Assembly: GCA_964019135.1 (NCBI GenBank)
Contig: OZ025264.1
Span: 1 to 64,000, forward strand
Direction of reading: 5' to 3'
Source of the DNA: Arenicola marina
Lineage: Eukaryota > Annelida > Polychaeta > Arenicolidae
Length of the DNA stretch: 64,000 nt
Part shown: one piece after another, positions 1 through 9,149 of the stretch
How positions within the stretch are numbered: the first letter of the stretch is position 1
How the letters are laid out: each line of letters opens with the position of its first letter
The notes under the pieces: model-generated
The model's database searches: none
The model's input: only the letters and a program-made list of their open reading frames with translations
Told to the model about the DNA's origin: nothing
Program-made: the position numbers and the translations under genes

Positions 1-352
1 TGCTGTGTAAGGCTAGTCGGTCACACGGCTAGTAGTGGGTGGGGGGGGGGGGGCGTCAGGCTGGCCGGCTGGCTGGCTCTGGCTGTGTCTGCTGTGCTGT
101 ACTGTGTAAGGCCAGTCGGGCACACGGCTAGGAGGGGGTGGGGGGGGGGGCTGTGCTGTGCTGTGTAAGGCTAGTCGGTCACACGGCTAGTAGGGGGTGG
201 GGGGGGCGTCAGGCTGGCCGGCTGGCTGGCTCTGGCTGTGTCTGCTGTGCTGTGCTGTGTAAGGCCAGTCGGGCACACGGCTAGGAGGGGGTGGGGGGGG
301 GGGGGCTGTGCTGTGCTGTGTAAGGCCAGTCGGTCACACGGCTCGCTATCAC
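1..352. repeat. 158-bp tandem repeat with embedded G-tracts
   Basis: The motif CTGTGTAAGG followed by (C/T)AGTCGG(T/G)CACACGG recurs at about 3, 102, 161, 260 and 316. The spacing alternates between about 99 and about 57 bases, so the true unit is a composite of about 158 bp with a long and a short half. Each half ends in a run of 9-15 G. Unit length changes by a few bases between copies, and the change lies in the G-runs, as expected for homopolymer slippage. The array enters from the left edge, so its full size is unknown. Open frames across it are low-complexity and are not taken as genes. Confidence 0.8.
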
Positions 353-377
353 ACGAACTTGGGTCGGGCTCAGGAGA

Positions 378-641
378 TGTGTGGTGTGGTGTGGTGTGGT
401 GTGGTGTGGTGTGGTGGTGTGGTGTGGTGTGGTGTGGTGTGGTGTGGTGTGGCGTGGCGTGGCGTGGCGTGGCGTGGCGTGGGGTGGCGTGGCGTGGCGT
501 GGCGTGGCGTGGCGTGGCGTGGCGTGGCGTGGCGTGGCGTGGCGTGGCGTGGCGTGGCGTGGCGTGGCGTAGTGTGGCGTGGCGTGGCGTGGCGTGGCGT
601 GGCGTGGCGTGGCGTAGTGTGGTGTGGCGTGGCGTGGTGTG
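378..641. repeat. Pentanucleotide microsatellite (TGTGG)n to (CGTGG)n
   Basis: About 52 five-base units run without interruption. The first 13 or so are TGTGG (378-450) and most of the rest are CGTGG, with isolated TGTGG or AGTGT units near 571 and 614-640. The two unit types differ by one C/T change inside a CpG. Several frames are open because a five-base unit without stop triplets is open in all frames; they read as valine/tryptophan/glycine or histidine/threonine/proline repeats and are not genes. Confidence 0.92.
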
Positions 642-1645
642 AGGGCGTTCACCACCATACACCAAACACTCCGCCGCCTCACTCGCTCGCTCCCTTGTCC
701 TCTCTCAACTCTCGCTTTTCGGGCGATAAAATGCTGTGGGTCCATTATGATGAGCTTGTCTGGGTTGGGAGTGTGTGGGTAGAGGGAGGGGTGGGGGGGG
801 GGGGGGTGTGGAGGAGACCTGCAACGACGCCCACACCCAGACAGGAAGATCGACAGCACCAGGCCGCGAGACAGACTCGCCAGAGTTACTACTACCATGC
901 CCTTCAATCTTCACTCTCTGAAACCCCTATACCTCTACTACCCACCTCCCCCTCTTACATTTCCACACGCAGGAAATGCTCCCTCCATCACTCCCCCGCC
1001 CCTCTCACACACTCACGCAGAGAAAGGGGGGGGGGGGCTGGGGGGAGTTTAATCCATTAATGCCACATCCACCGATGAGGCCAATTTGCAAGACATGCCT
1101 GTTTGTCCGCAGGGCATGGGCCCAGGTGCCACGGGCGGTGGGGGTGGGTGGGGAGGGGGGGGGGGAAAGGGGGCGGGGCGAGGCGGGGCATGGAGGGGGT
1201 TGAGCGACGAGGGGGAGAGGGGGGAGGGTTGAGGGGCGGGGCTGAATCTGTTGCGCGGTTTTGAAAGTTTTTATTTACCCTGCGAGGCGTGTGAGTAGGT
1301 AGGTGGAGCCCCCCTCCCACCCACCACGACCACCCAATCTTGACTACCCCTCTGCTGCACCCCCCCCCGACCGCCTCCCCCATAACGTTTGTTCGAACGC
1401 CAATGACCGCCAGAGTAGTGACGTGGGGACCGACGGTAACCCCAATATACCGGGGGTGGTGAGGGTGGGGTGGGTGGGTGGGGGTTGTGAGTGTCACATG
1501 TCCGGTATATGAATGCCTTGCCATAATATTATATATTGCACTCTCCTCTCTTTATGCGGTAACAGTTTGGCGTCGAACGTAAACAGTCTCTGTCGGTCAA
1601 GGGAGGGAGAGGGAGAGAGGGTTGGGGGGAGAGTAGCCCAGTGAA
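642..1645. other. Unique and G-rich DNA with no gene seen
   Basis: This stretch holds mixed-composition sequence broken by long G-runs (near 794-808, 1026-1036 and 1150-1166) and C-rich patches (near 1311-1380). The open frames are rich in proline, glycine, serine and histidine. They lie in G/C tracts on both strands and show no recognisable domain, signal peptide or splice structure. I see no RNA gene. Confidence 0.6.
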
Positions 1646-1687
1646 CTTGACCCTTCTGACAACAAGCTGATAGGCAGAAGGGTCAAG
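1646..1687. other. Perfect 13-bp hairpin
   Basis: CTTGACCCTTCTG (1646-1658) is followed after 16 bases by its exact reverse complement CAGAAGGGTCAAG (1675-1687). It lies three bases before the left end of the large foldback element. It could be a separate small palindrome or the outer part of that element, but no matching hairpin is seen beyond the element's right end. There is no U-run after it, so it is not a bacterial-type terminator. Confidence 0.6.
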
Positions 1688-1690
1688 CAA

Positions 1691-2296
1691 TACACATGGT
1701 TAAAAAAGTAGTAATGCATAACCAAGCTCACTTCGATGAATGATTGTCGATTATGACAACGAGCCTACCTCTCTAACTCGCCGCGACCCTCTTCTTTACA
1801 CATTACTTGGACCCTAGGATGCATTCATTTTAAAGTTTGCTCTCTATTACTTGCACATGAATGATATTTTCATCGGTTGTTAACGGCTTTCCTCTCTGAC
1901 GCTTCAAATTTGACCAGGCAATAAAACAGACATCATCCGCATGGCGGCGCCGCTAGTTGCGTCAAAAACGCAGGCACGACTATAGACACACAACGAGAAT
2001 TAGTGGCGCCGCCATACGGAAGCTGTCGGGTGTATTACCTGATGTCAACAAACGAGCCGCGGCAACCGCCTAGAAAAATTTGAGGCGGCACGGAGGAAAA
2101 CCGTTAACGACCGACGAAAATATCATTGATGTGCAAGAAGTAGAGAGCAAACTTTAAAATGAATGCATCCTATGGTCCAAGTAATGTCTAAAGAAGAGGC
2201 TCGAGGCGGTTAGGAGAGGTAGGTTCGTCGTCATAATCGACAATCATTCATCGAAGCGAGCTGGGTGATGCAATGCTACTTTTTTGACCGTGTGTA
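1691..2296. mobile_element. Foldback MITE-like element with arms of about 270-300 bp
   Basis: The left arm (1691-1956) pairs with the reverse complement of the right arm (2001-2296) almost along its whole length, with roughly 85-90% identity by eye. Shared blocks include TACACA at the tip, AAAAAAGTAG, CTTCGATGAATGATTGTCG and TTAAAGTTTGCTCTCTA, and a GGCGGCGCC core near the apex. Only about 45 bases separate the arms. It encodes nothing visible. The structure fits a foldback or long-TIR non-autonomous DNA element that depends on a transposase encoded elsewhere. I could not see a clear target-site duplication, so the superfamily is open. The arms have diverged, so the insertion is not fresh. 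An inverted duplication arising without transposition is the alternative. Confidence 0.7.
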
Positions 2297-3309
2297 CGGC
2301 ATGGCCCTTACACCCCCCCCCCCCCCCCGTTAGGGTTGAGGTCGTGAGGGCCATGCGTCAGGGCTAGGGGGAGAGGCGACGGACCCTAATCTGTTGGCAA
2401 GCCGGCTGTGTTGCACATGAATGGGTCACAGATTACTCACCCCCCCCACCTGCCCGCCCGCCAACGGGCATCTCCCGAACTGCTCATTGATATGCTCTGA
2501 CGCTTGACCCTACTTTCGCATAATTATCTCCGCCCCCCACCGTCACCTCCCCCGTCCGTTTCCGTCCCCCACAACGGCAACACTGAGCGAGAGAGAGGTG
2601 GGGGGGGGGGGGGGAGGTACATTGATCATTACCAATCAGCTCAATGGCTAAACAAAAAAATAGCCCAGATTCACTTTCTGTGGGGCTGCCGAATGGTATT
2701 ATCTTCCGTAATCCATGGCAACTCTGACGAATTGCACGAAACATGTTGCCAATGGAAACGCCGTCAAAACTGCAGCGATAATAGGGAAGATAAAAAAAAG
2801 GCTCCCCCATAAATGTGGGAATATTTATGAAGTTGGGGCGTCAGGTAATTCCAGTCAGAAAGAAATGCCACAGATATAAACACGATGCTACCGGGGTTAA
2901 GTGGTTAAGTGGTTCTCCGACAGAGGGCAGGGTGTCGCTAGGATATTTACGGAGAACAGAACTGAAAATTTCTTTGATATTGGCCTGACGTCTTGGTGTG
3001 ATGCTGCCTTTACCACGGGGATGTCTTTCTTGTCAATACCAACGAACGCTCCATTTTTCTCTTTTGTGTTTAGGTTTTCTTGCCGATATAAACCAAATAA
3101 ACGCGTTATTTGTCGGTATTTTGCTTGCATTTTTAATACAAAAACACGTGCTATCTATATTTCTAATGATCGTAGTATGCATTGCATTGGGTGTTAAGGT
3201 AATCCGCGTTAAGCTAATTTAACCGAACGCTGTTCTCCTAATTTGTATTGATTCGTATGCTGCTTGCAAGCGAACCCAGTACTATGCGGAGTGCGAATAT
3301 GAAAATATA
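2297..3309. other. Unique DNA with a small inverted repeat and poly-C and poly-G runs
   Basis: GCATGGCCCT (2299-2308) is matched inverted by AGGGCCATGC (2347-2356) around a run of 16 C (2313-2328). A G-run of about 13 lies near 2599-2611. From about 2830 the DNA becomes AT-rich and ordinary. A frame at 2901-3197 (98 codons) has no recognisable domain, and its composition gives no support for coding. No RNA gene is seen. Confidence 0.55.
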
Positions 3310-3442
3310 TTAAAGTTACTATCGAGCTCTTTCCTGCCAAATCTCAATGTATAGAATGAAACAATTGGGTTTTCTGCCAATTGTGATATATATGTCGCCT
3401 GGGCTTAGATTTTGGCGGAAAAAGCTCGACAAGCAGGTTTAA
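3310..3442. mobile_element. TTAA-flanked MITE, short copy
   Basis: The element is bounded by TTAA (3310-3313 and 3439-3442). Its ends are inverted repeats of about 35 bp: the left end contains CGAGCTCTTTCCTGCC and the right end GGCGGAAAAAGCTCG. The interior includes ATAGAATGAAACAATTG. Ends and interior match the element at 6052-6459, with about 75% identity over the right 80 bases, but most of the longer copy's interior is missing. TTAA target sites are typical of piggyBac-type elements, yet the terminal bases lack the usual CCC start, so the superfamily is not assigned. It has no coding capacity. Confidence 0.7.
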
Positions 3443-4216
3443 TAGAGAATATAGATTGCAGAAAATGACGTTCAGCTGGCATTGTGAGACACGACGTCAT
3501 GTTAATAGTGAGTAAAAATTGCTGATTCGAGGCAGCTTTAATGCGACGAGATTGTGTTCAGGAGAATGCAAACCCATTTTCTAGAGTTCGCCACTAATTA
3601 AAACATGAATTACACGCACCACAATACTAGGAATGACCTTGAGTCTGTTACCAGATATTGCGGTGAGGTGATGGGCCCAGACCGTGGTTTTCTAGACGTA
3701 ACTGATGATTGATCTACAGAACCAAAGGTACCTCCCCAGGTCAGCCGCTATACGGGTTGAGCCGCAGACAAACAGGTCATGGGTTCGCGTGTCGATACTT
3801 TAATCTGTAGCCATGCTTCACCCGATTACCTTGTCCCGAGGGGTTTATTATTGTTGGTCCAATGTCTAGCTTTGAACAGCACAAATTCGGCCTTAACGAG
3901 CAGCACGTGACCTGCAGCCCCTATATGGCTATAACACGGACAATGGTACCATAATGGCGGGGCTCGGTACAGCCATCAAAAGCCGCCAAATGTCAGCCAC
4001 ACAGAAGGTGTGAAGTGACCTCATCTAAAGAGACAGAAAAGAATGCGAGGCCGAAAGAACAGAGGTAAAATGGCCATAATCCCGTGGCCCTTAACCGAGC
4101 TGTATGTCAACTACCTATAAACCATGCGCACAAATACGGTACATTCTTTGTGTATCACAGTGTTTGAAGTCCCCCCCCACCCCCTCTCCCATAGTTAGGG
4201 CCCCAGAGGAGCTTTT
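3443..4216. other. Unique DNA with no gene seen
   Basis: The sequence is ordinary and of mixed composition. A stretch near 3731-3795 ends in GGGTTCGCGTGTCG, which faintly recalls the B box of a tRNA-derived SINE, but no A box is evident upstream. A C-run with CCCCACCCCC lies near 4171-4190. No open frame of note and no recognised RNA is present. Confidence 0.5.
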
Positions 4217-4405
4217 TCGACACGGCGACACGGCGATTTTTAAAATCGACAACGCGACATTGGGGTTGTCTTAGAATCGACATGCGACATATAGACTTAG
4301 CGACACGCGACATGGAACTTTTCTTAAAATAGACACGCGACATGGACCTTTTCTTAAAATCGACACGCGACATGGACCTTTTGTTAAAATCGACACGCGA
4401 CATGG
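4217..4405. repeat. 30-bp tandem repeat (CGACACGCGACATGG type)
   Basis: CATGGA(A/C)CTT recurs at 4311, 4341 and 4371, giving an exact 30-bp unit that contains CTTAAAAT and CGACACGCGACATGG. More diverged units extend leftward to about 4217 and include shorter CGACACGG reiterations. The array is bracketed by AGGGCCCC (ending 4204) and GGGGCCCTA (from 4419), a short inverted pair suggesting the repeat may sit inside a small inserted element. The reverse-strand frame over it is repeat-derived. Confidence 0.75.
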
Positions 4406-4433
4406 CTACCCCCCCTCAGGGGCCCTATAGTTA

Positions 4434-6051
4434 GCCCCTGCCCCTCCTCCTCCTCGTCATCTCTCTGCCTTGTACTGGTTCATTCACACCTCCGTCCATT
4501 TTTGCTAAGATACAGACCAGGTCATTTTGAAGTATATGTCCAGCCAAGGTTTATCTGTGAAAGGCCGAATCAATGGCAGAATGTGTATTATTGAGAGGCG
4601 GGGCGACTGGGTGGGGGAGGGGGTGTAAATGGCAGGTGTGGGCCTTCAAACAACTAAACTATGACGCTTTGTTCGTCTGTGTTGTTTTTTAGGGGGTTAC
4701 GGAGCATAAAAGTCAAGGAGTGTAGGGGTGGGGGAGGAGATGCAATTGGAAGGCCTACCCCCATCGCATTTTCTGTAAAGGAGGGGCAATTTACCCATCA
4801 ACGTCTGTCCCCTCCTGCTTTTTTTGACCAAATGTCTTACGTCCACAACGAGTAGAGAATAGCATACCTACATAAGAAATATGCTGAGCACTCACGGGCA
4901 AAGAAATACGTCAAACGCCTGGGTGTCTGGGCGATAATAGAAGACCCTACGTGTCTGCCGCGCCTGCTCGTTGGGGTAACGACGTTCAATCAGTAGCCAT
5001 GCTTGATAAAAAGGACAGAGTGCGTGACCTTGACCTATATTTGCTAATTTTGCACGCTTAATAGAACACTTCCGGTTTCTTCAAGCTATTCAAATAACGT
5101 TTTCCGGCCACTCAATCAAGTCCGCAGCTAACTGGGCCGGGAATAGGCATATCTGAGTTATTCATAGTTGTGTATACAACACAGTTTCTGAAAATTGTAA
5201 TGGTGGAAGGTGGTATTTAGGTCATTGTTGCAGGTATGTTGTTAAATAAGTGTTTTTGGCGCATCTAGTATGGGAAGTTGTAAGGCCAGCTGGACGGCCA
5301 AAGCTCAGGTTATAACGATATACATGTATTTGTAAGTGTTTGACATGAAGGATTTCGGCATCAGTTCAACTGAGAAGTTATTGCGTCCTTTTTCAGAAGA
5401 TGTTATTGATGCGGGTCAAGTCAGGGTGCTGACGTCACTGTGACGTAATTACACAAGTCTGTGCGTCCTGCTCATCCAACGTTTACTCTTTGTTGAAATA
5501 ATAGCTTCAAGCTTAGATTGTGCTTCGTACATACTCCCTACTCCCTAGCTCATAGGAGTGAGTAATACGTGAGCTATGCTGAAACAATGGTTCGCCTTTA
5601 CATGGAAGAACAACCTATATTACTTCTTCATGCCTCGTGCTACAGACTGGTGGCGAGACAATGCTGGAATGCACAGGCCGTTGTCAAGTAAAGGTGAACA
5701 TTTAGTTGTTCGAAGCGTGGACGCAGCGGCTTCCCCCGATCACTCACTCTCCCGCCGGAAGGGGGAGCTCGTACTTGACCTACTTACCCACTGCCACACG
5801 TAACAAGGACGAAGACGGATTGGATTGCGCGGGGCGTCAGGTCGGGGCGAGGGCCCTCTGGTGGGAGATCGGCTCTAGGCTGGCCTTGGGCTTAGTGTCG
5901 GTATAACGTCAGATTATAAAGTTGTACTCTCCTTAACTGTGAGGGGATCAAGAGTGCATTTAGATTTAGATATACGCTGTAAACACTCGTGTGTCTTGAG
6001 TGCGTATCTTGCTGCGACACGGTGTATGCTTCATATCAACGAACGTCTGAA
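4434..6051. other. Unique DNA with no gene recognised
   Basis: About 1.6 kb of ordinary, moderately AT-rich sequence. Frames at 4661-4855, 5576-5803 and 5706-5906 are short, unrelated to anything I recognise, and have no supporting context. No repeats beyond short scraps and no RNA gene are seen. It could hold unspliced exons or regulatory DNA, but nothing in the sequence shows this. Confidence 0.5.
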
Positions 6052-6459
6052 TTAAAGTTGCATGTGGAGCTCTTTCCCGCCAAAACTAATGAGGTCAAAA
6101 TATATATAAGAATCAGTCCTTGAATCATTCAAGACTTCTTTTATCTATACTTCACCCATATCAGACTGTCAAATAGTGTCTCTTAGCCTTGTCCGTGATA
6201 TCAATTTACCACAAGCTTTCATTTTGGTGGTAAACGTCATCGGTTTGTGTGCTTCGCGATGCTTTGGTATAAGTAGCAGTGCCGCGACAGAGCTCTGTGG
6301 TGTCCCGGGATAGACACGTTTGCCACACCACAGCCGAAACGGCGATGTTTATCAGGTTTCTGAATTTATAGAATGAAACAATCGAGTTTTCTGCACATTT
6401 TGATATAAATTTCGCCTAGGCTTAGTTTTGGCGGGAAAGAACTCGACATGCAACTTTAA
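6052..6459. mobile_element. TTAA-flanked MITE, long copy
   Basis: TTAA occurs at both ends (6052-6055 and 6456-6459). The terminal inverted repeats are about 38 bp: AGTTGCATGT and CTTTCCCGCCAAAACTAA on the left answer TTAGTTTTGGCGGGAAAG and ACATGCAACT on the right, with two or three mismatches. The 408-bp body has no coding capacity. It is the fuller relative of the element at 3310-3442. The good terminal match suggests a moderately recent insertion. It depends on a transposase encoded elsewhere. The family is unassigned; TTAA duplication fits piggyBac-like mobilisation but the tip sequence is not typical. Confidence 0.75.
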
Positions 6460-6612
6460 ACCAATCGACCCAAGCAGAGGGCAGCAGTATTCTGCGGGGC
6501 ACGTTATGATAATAAGACGCAACTTTCCTGACAGCTGCGAACAAAACGGCACTCAGGACGGGAGCGTTCATCTTCACATATACCATACACGGTGTCTTTA
6601 CCCCCATCAACT

Positions 6613-8395
6613 ACATTGTTTCTTCGTATATCCATGGACGCAAGATACTGCAAACATTGTAGCCGTAAAGGTATCCCTGTATGTTCTGTTGAAGATACAT
6701 TGTAGCTCTAAATGTATCCCTGTATGTTCTGTTGAAGATACATTGTAGCCGTTAAGGTATCCATGTATGTTCTGTTGAAGATACATTGTAGCCGTAAAGG
6801 TATCCATATATGTTCTGTTGAAGATACATTTAGCCGTAAAGCTATCCCTGTATGTTCTGTTGAAGGTACATTGTAGCCGTAAAGGTATCCTTATATGTTC
6901 TGTTGAAGATACATTGTAGCCGCAAATGTATCCCTGTATGTTCTGTTGAAGATACATTGTAGCCGTAAAGGTATCCCTGTATGTTCTGTTGAAGATACAT
7001 TTAGCCGTAAAGGTATCCCTATATGTTCTGTTGAAGTTACATTGTAGCCGTAAAGGTATCCCTGTATGTTCTGTTGAAGGTACATTGTAGCCGTAAAGGT
7101 ATCCCTATATGTTCTGTTGAAGATACATTTAGCCGTAAAGGTATCCCTGTATGTTCTGTTGAAGATACATTTAGCCGTAAAGGTATCCCTGTATGTTCTG
7201 TTGAAGATACATTTAGCCGTAAATGTATCCCTGTATGTTCTGTTGAAGATACATTGTAGCCGTAAAGGTATCCCTGTATGTTCTGTTGAAGATACATTTA
7301 GCCGTAAAGGTATCCCTGTATGTTCTGTTGAAGATAGATTTAGCCGTAAAGGTATCCCTGTATGTTCTGTTGAAGATACATTTAGCCGTAAATGTATCCC
7401 TGTATGTTCTGTTGAAGATACATTGTAGCCGTAAAGGTATCCCTATATGTTCTGTTGAAGATACATTTAGCCGTAAAGGTATCCCTGTATGTTCTGTTGA
7501 AGATACATTTAGCCGTAAAGGAATCCCTGTATGTTCTGTTGAAGATACATTGTAGCCGTAAAGGTATCCCTGTATGTTCTGTTGAAGATACATTTAGCCG
7601 TAAAGGTATCCCTATATGTTCTGTTGAAGGTACATTGTAGCCGTAATAGTATCCCTATATGTTCTGTTGAAGATACATTTAGCCGTAAAGGTATCCCTGT
7701 ATGTTCTGTTGAAGATACATTGTAGCCGTAAAGGTATCCCTGTATGTTCTGTTAAAGATACATTTAGCCGTAAAGGTATCCCTGTATGTTCTGTTGAAGA
7801 TACATTTAGCCGTAAAGGTATCCCTGTATGTTCTGTTGAAGATACATTTAGCCGTAAATGTATCCCTGTATGTTCTGATGAAGATACATTGTAGCCGTAA
7901 AGGTATCCCTGTATGTTCTGTTGAAGATACATTTAGCCGTAAAGGTATCCCTATATGTTCTGTTGAAGATACATTTAGCCGTAAAGGTATCCCTGTATGT
8001 TCTGTTGAAGATACATTTAGCCGTAAATGTATCCCTGTATGTTCTGTTGAAGATACATTGTAGCCGTAAAGGTATACCTGTATGTTCTGTTGAAGATACA
8101 TTTAGCCGTAATGGTATCCCTATATGTTCTGTTGAAGGTACATTGTAGCCGTAAAGGTATCCCTATATGTTCTGTTGAAGATACATTTAACCGTAAAGGT
8201 ATCCCTGTATGTTCTGTTGAAGATACATTTAGCCGTAAAGGAATCCCTGTATGTTCTGCTGAAGATACATTTAGCCATAAATGTATCCCTGTATGTTCTG
8301 ATGAAGATACATTTAGCCGTAAAGGTATCCCTGTATGTTCTGTTGCAGATACATTGTAGCCGTAAAGGTATTCCCATGTGTTCTGTTGAAGATGA
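6613..8395. repeat. 42/43-bp minisatellite, about 42 copies
   Basis: The unit contains TAGCCGTAAAGGTATCCCTG followed by TATGTTCTGTTGAAGATACAT. Units come in two lengths: 42 bp when ATT is followed directly by TAGCC, and 43 bp when a G intervenes (ATTGTAGCC). Runs of two to four 42-mers closed by one 43-mer make higher-order units of 127 or 169 bp; equivalent points recur at 7117, 7286 and 7455 (169 apart) and at 7794 and 7921 (127 apart). AAATGTATCC variants tend to mark the closing unit. The first copy (about 6613-6656) and the last (to about 8395) are degenerate, as expected at array edges. Overlapping frames on both strands are repeat artefacts. Confidence 0.93.
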
Positions 8396-9060
8396 ATTCC
8401 ACTTTGTGTGCCTTTGTGATTTGTATCTCGACATTCGTATAAGGAATATTTACCCTGAGTCAGAAATTATTGTATTTCAGACATATTCCTAATGAAATGG
8501 AGAACGGACGAAATTTTTTATCACCTGAGTCAGTTGCATTCGATGCAGGGAGATTAAGGGAAATAATTTAATTTAAACTGATTTGTGCAGGGACAAGGAA
8601 GAACAATTGAATTTGTATATATGTCTTGTACCATGGGCCTGAGGCCCTTTTGTCCAATAAATTAAATATTATAAATAGACACTGCAGGCCTTTTGTCATG
8701 CACATGTACACAGAATTGACAGAATTGACAACCACAGAGTTTCATATGTAGCTGAACTCACCACATTAATTGTCCCGGGCATTTTACATTCTCCAGTACC
8801 TTTGTACTTGGTCTGCCAGAGACACTCGAAATGAAGACATACATTTTCATAATGTTTTTGCACTGTTTTCTTCGACACTAGTCGTTCGTATTAAAGGGGC
8901 GCCAAATCAAATTCGTGTTTTATGAGTGACAGACTGTGTCCGGAATCATTCATTCTCATAGATATTTCATCGCTTTGTGCTGATATTTCCGGATCTAGAC
9001 AATAATTTTTTTAATAATCATTTCATGCGACTCTTAACAAAAAAAGAAACCAGGTATAGA
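8396..9060. other. AT-rich unique DNA; possible retroposon 3' tail at 8600-8680
   Basis: Within this stretch, 8630-8650 carries GGGCCTGAGGCCC, a small hairpin. It is followed by AATAAA (8656-8661) and a short AT-rich tail. A hairpin just before a short A/T-rich tail resembles the 3' ends of some CR1/L2-like LINEs and SINEs. No reverse-transcriptase frame is present upstream, so at most a truncated tail survives. A chance hairpin is an equal alternative. Nothing else is recognised. Confidence 0.3.
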
Positions 9061-9079
9061 ACGCTGTTGAATTTCCGAG

Positions 9080-9118
9080 TCTCGCGAGATTTATGACGGT
9101 CAGGAAGGTCTCGCGAGG
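9080..9118. promoter_or_regulatory. Paired TCTCGCGAGA-type palindromes
   Basis: TCTCGCGAGA lies at 9080-9089 and TCTCGCGAGG at 9109-9118, 29 bases apart. The ten-base palindrome is known in vertebrates as the CGCG promoter element, often found at CpG-island and bidirectional promoters. Further CpGs follow (CACGCG near 9136, CAGTCGCG near 9145). No recognisable gene starts nearby on either strand, so a promoter role is inference. Confidence 0.3.
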
Positions 9119-9149
9119 TTTCACCCAAGCCAAGTCACGCGACCAGTCG

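Noticed and set aside
171-1060. Histidine/threonine/proline or valine/tryptophan/glycine proteins near the left edge
   Set aside because: They are translations of the CGTGG pentanucleotide array and its flanks, open in several frames at once.
2901-3197. Small host gene (98 codons)
   Set aside because: There is no recognised domain or supporting signals, and an overlapping reverse frame of similar length exists.
2948-3236. Small transposon with GGAGAACAG inverted ends
   Set aside because: Only nine bases match exactly between the two ends, with weak extension and no target duplication.
3731-3795. tRNA-derived SINE head
   Set aside because: A B-box-like GGTTCGCGTGTC is present, but no A box and no cloverleaf can be drawn.
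6607-8492. Series of 60-140-codon ORFs between 6.6 and 8.5 kb
   Set aside because: All derive from the 42/43-bp minisatellite and shift frame at every 43-bp unit.
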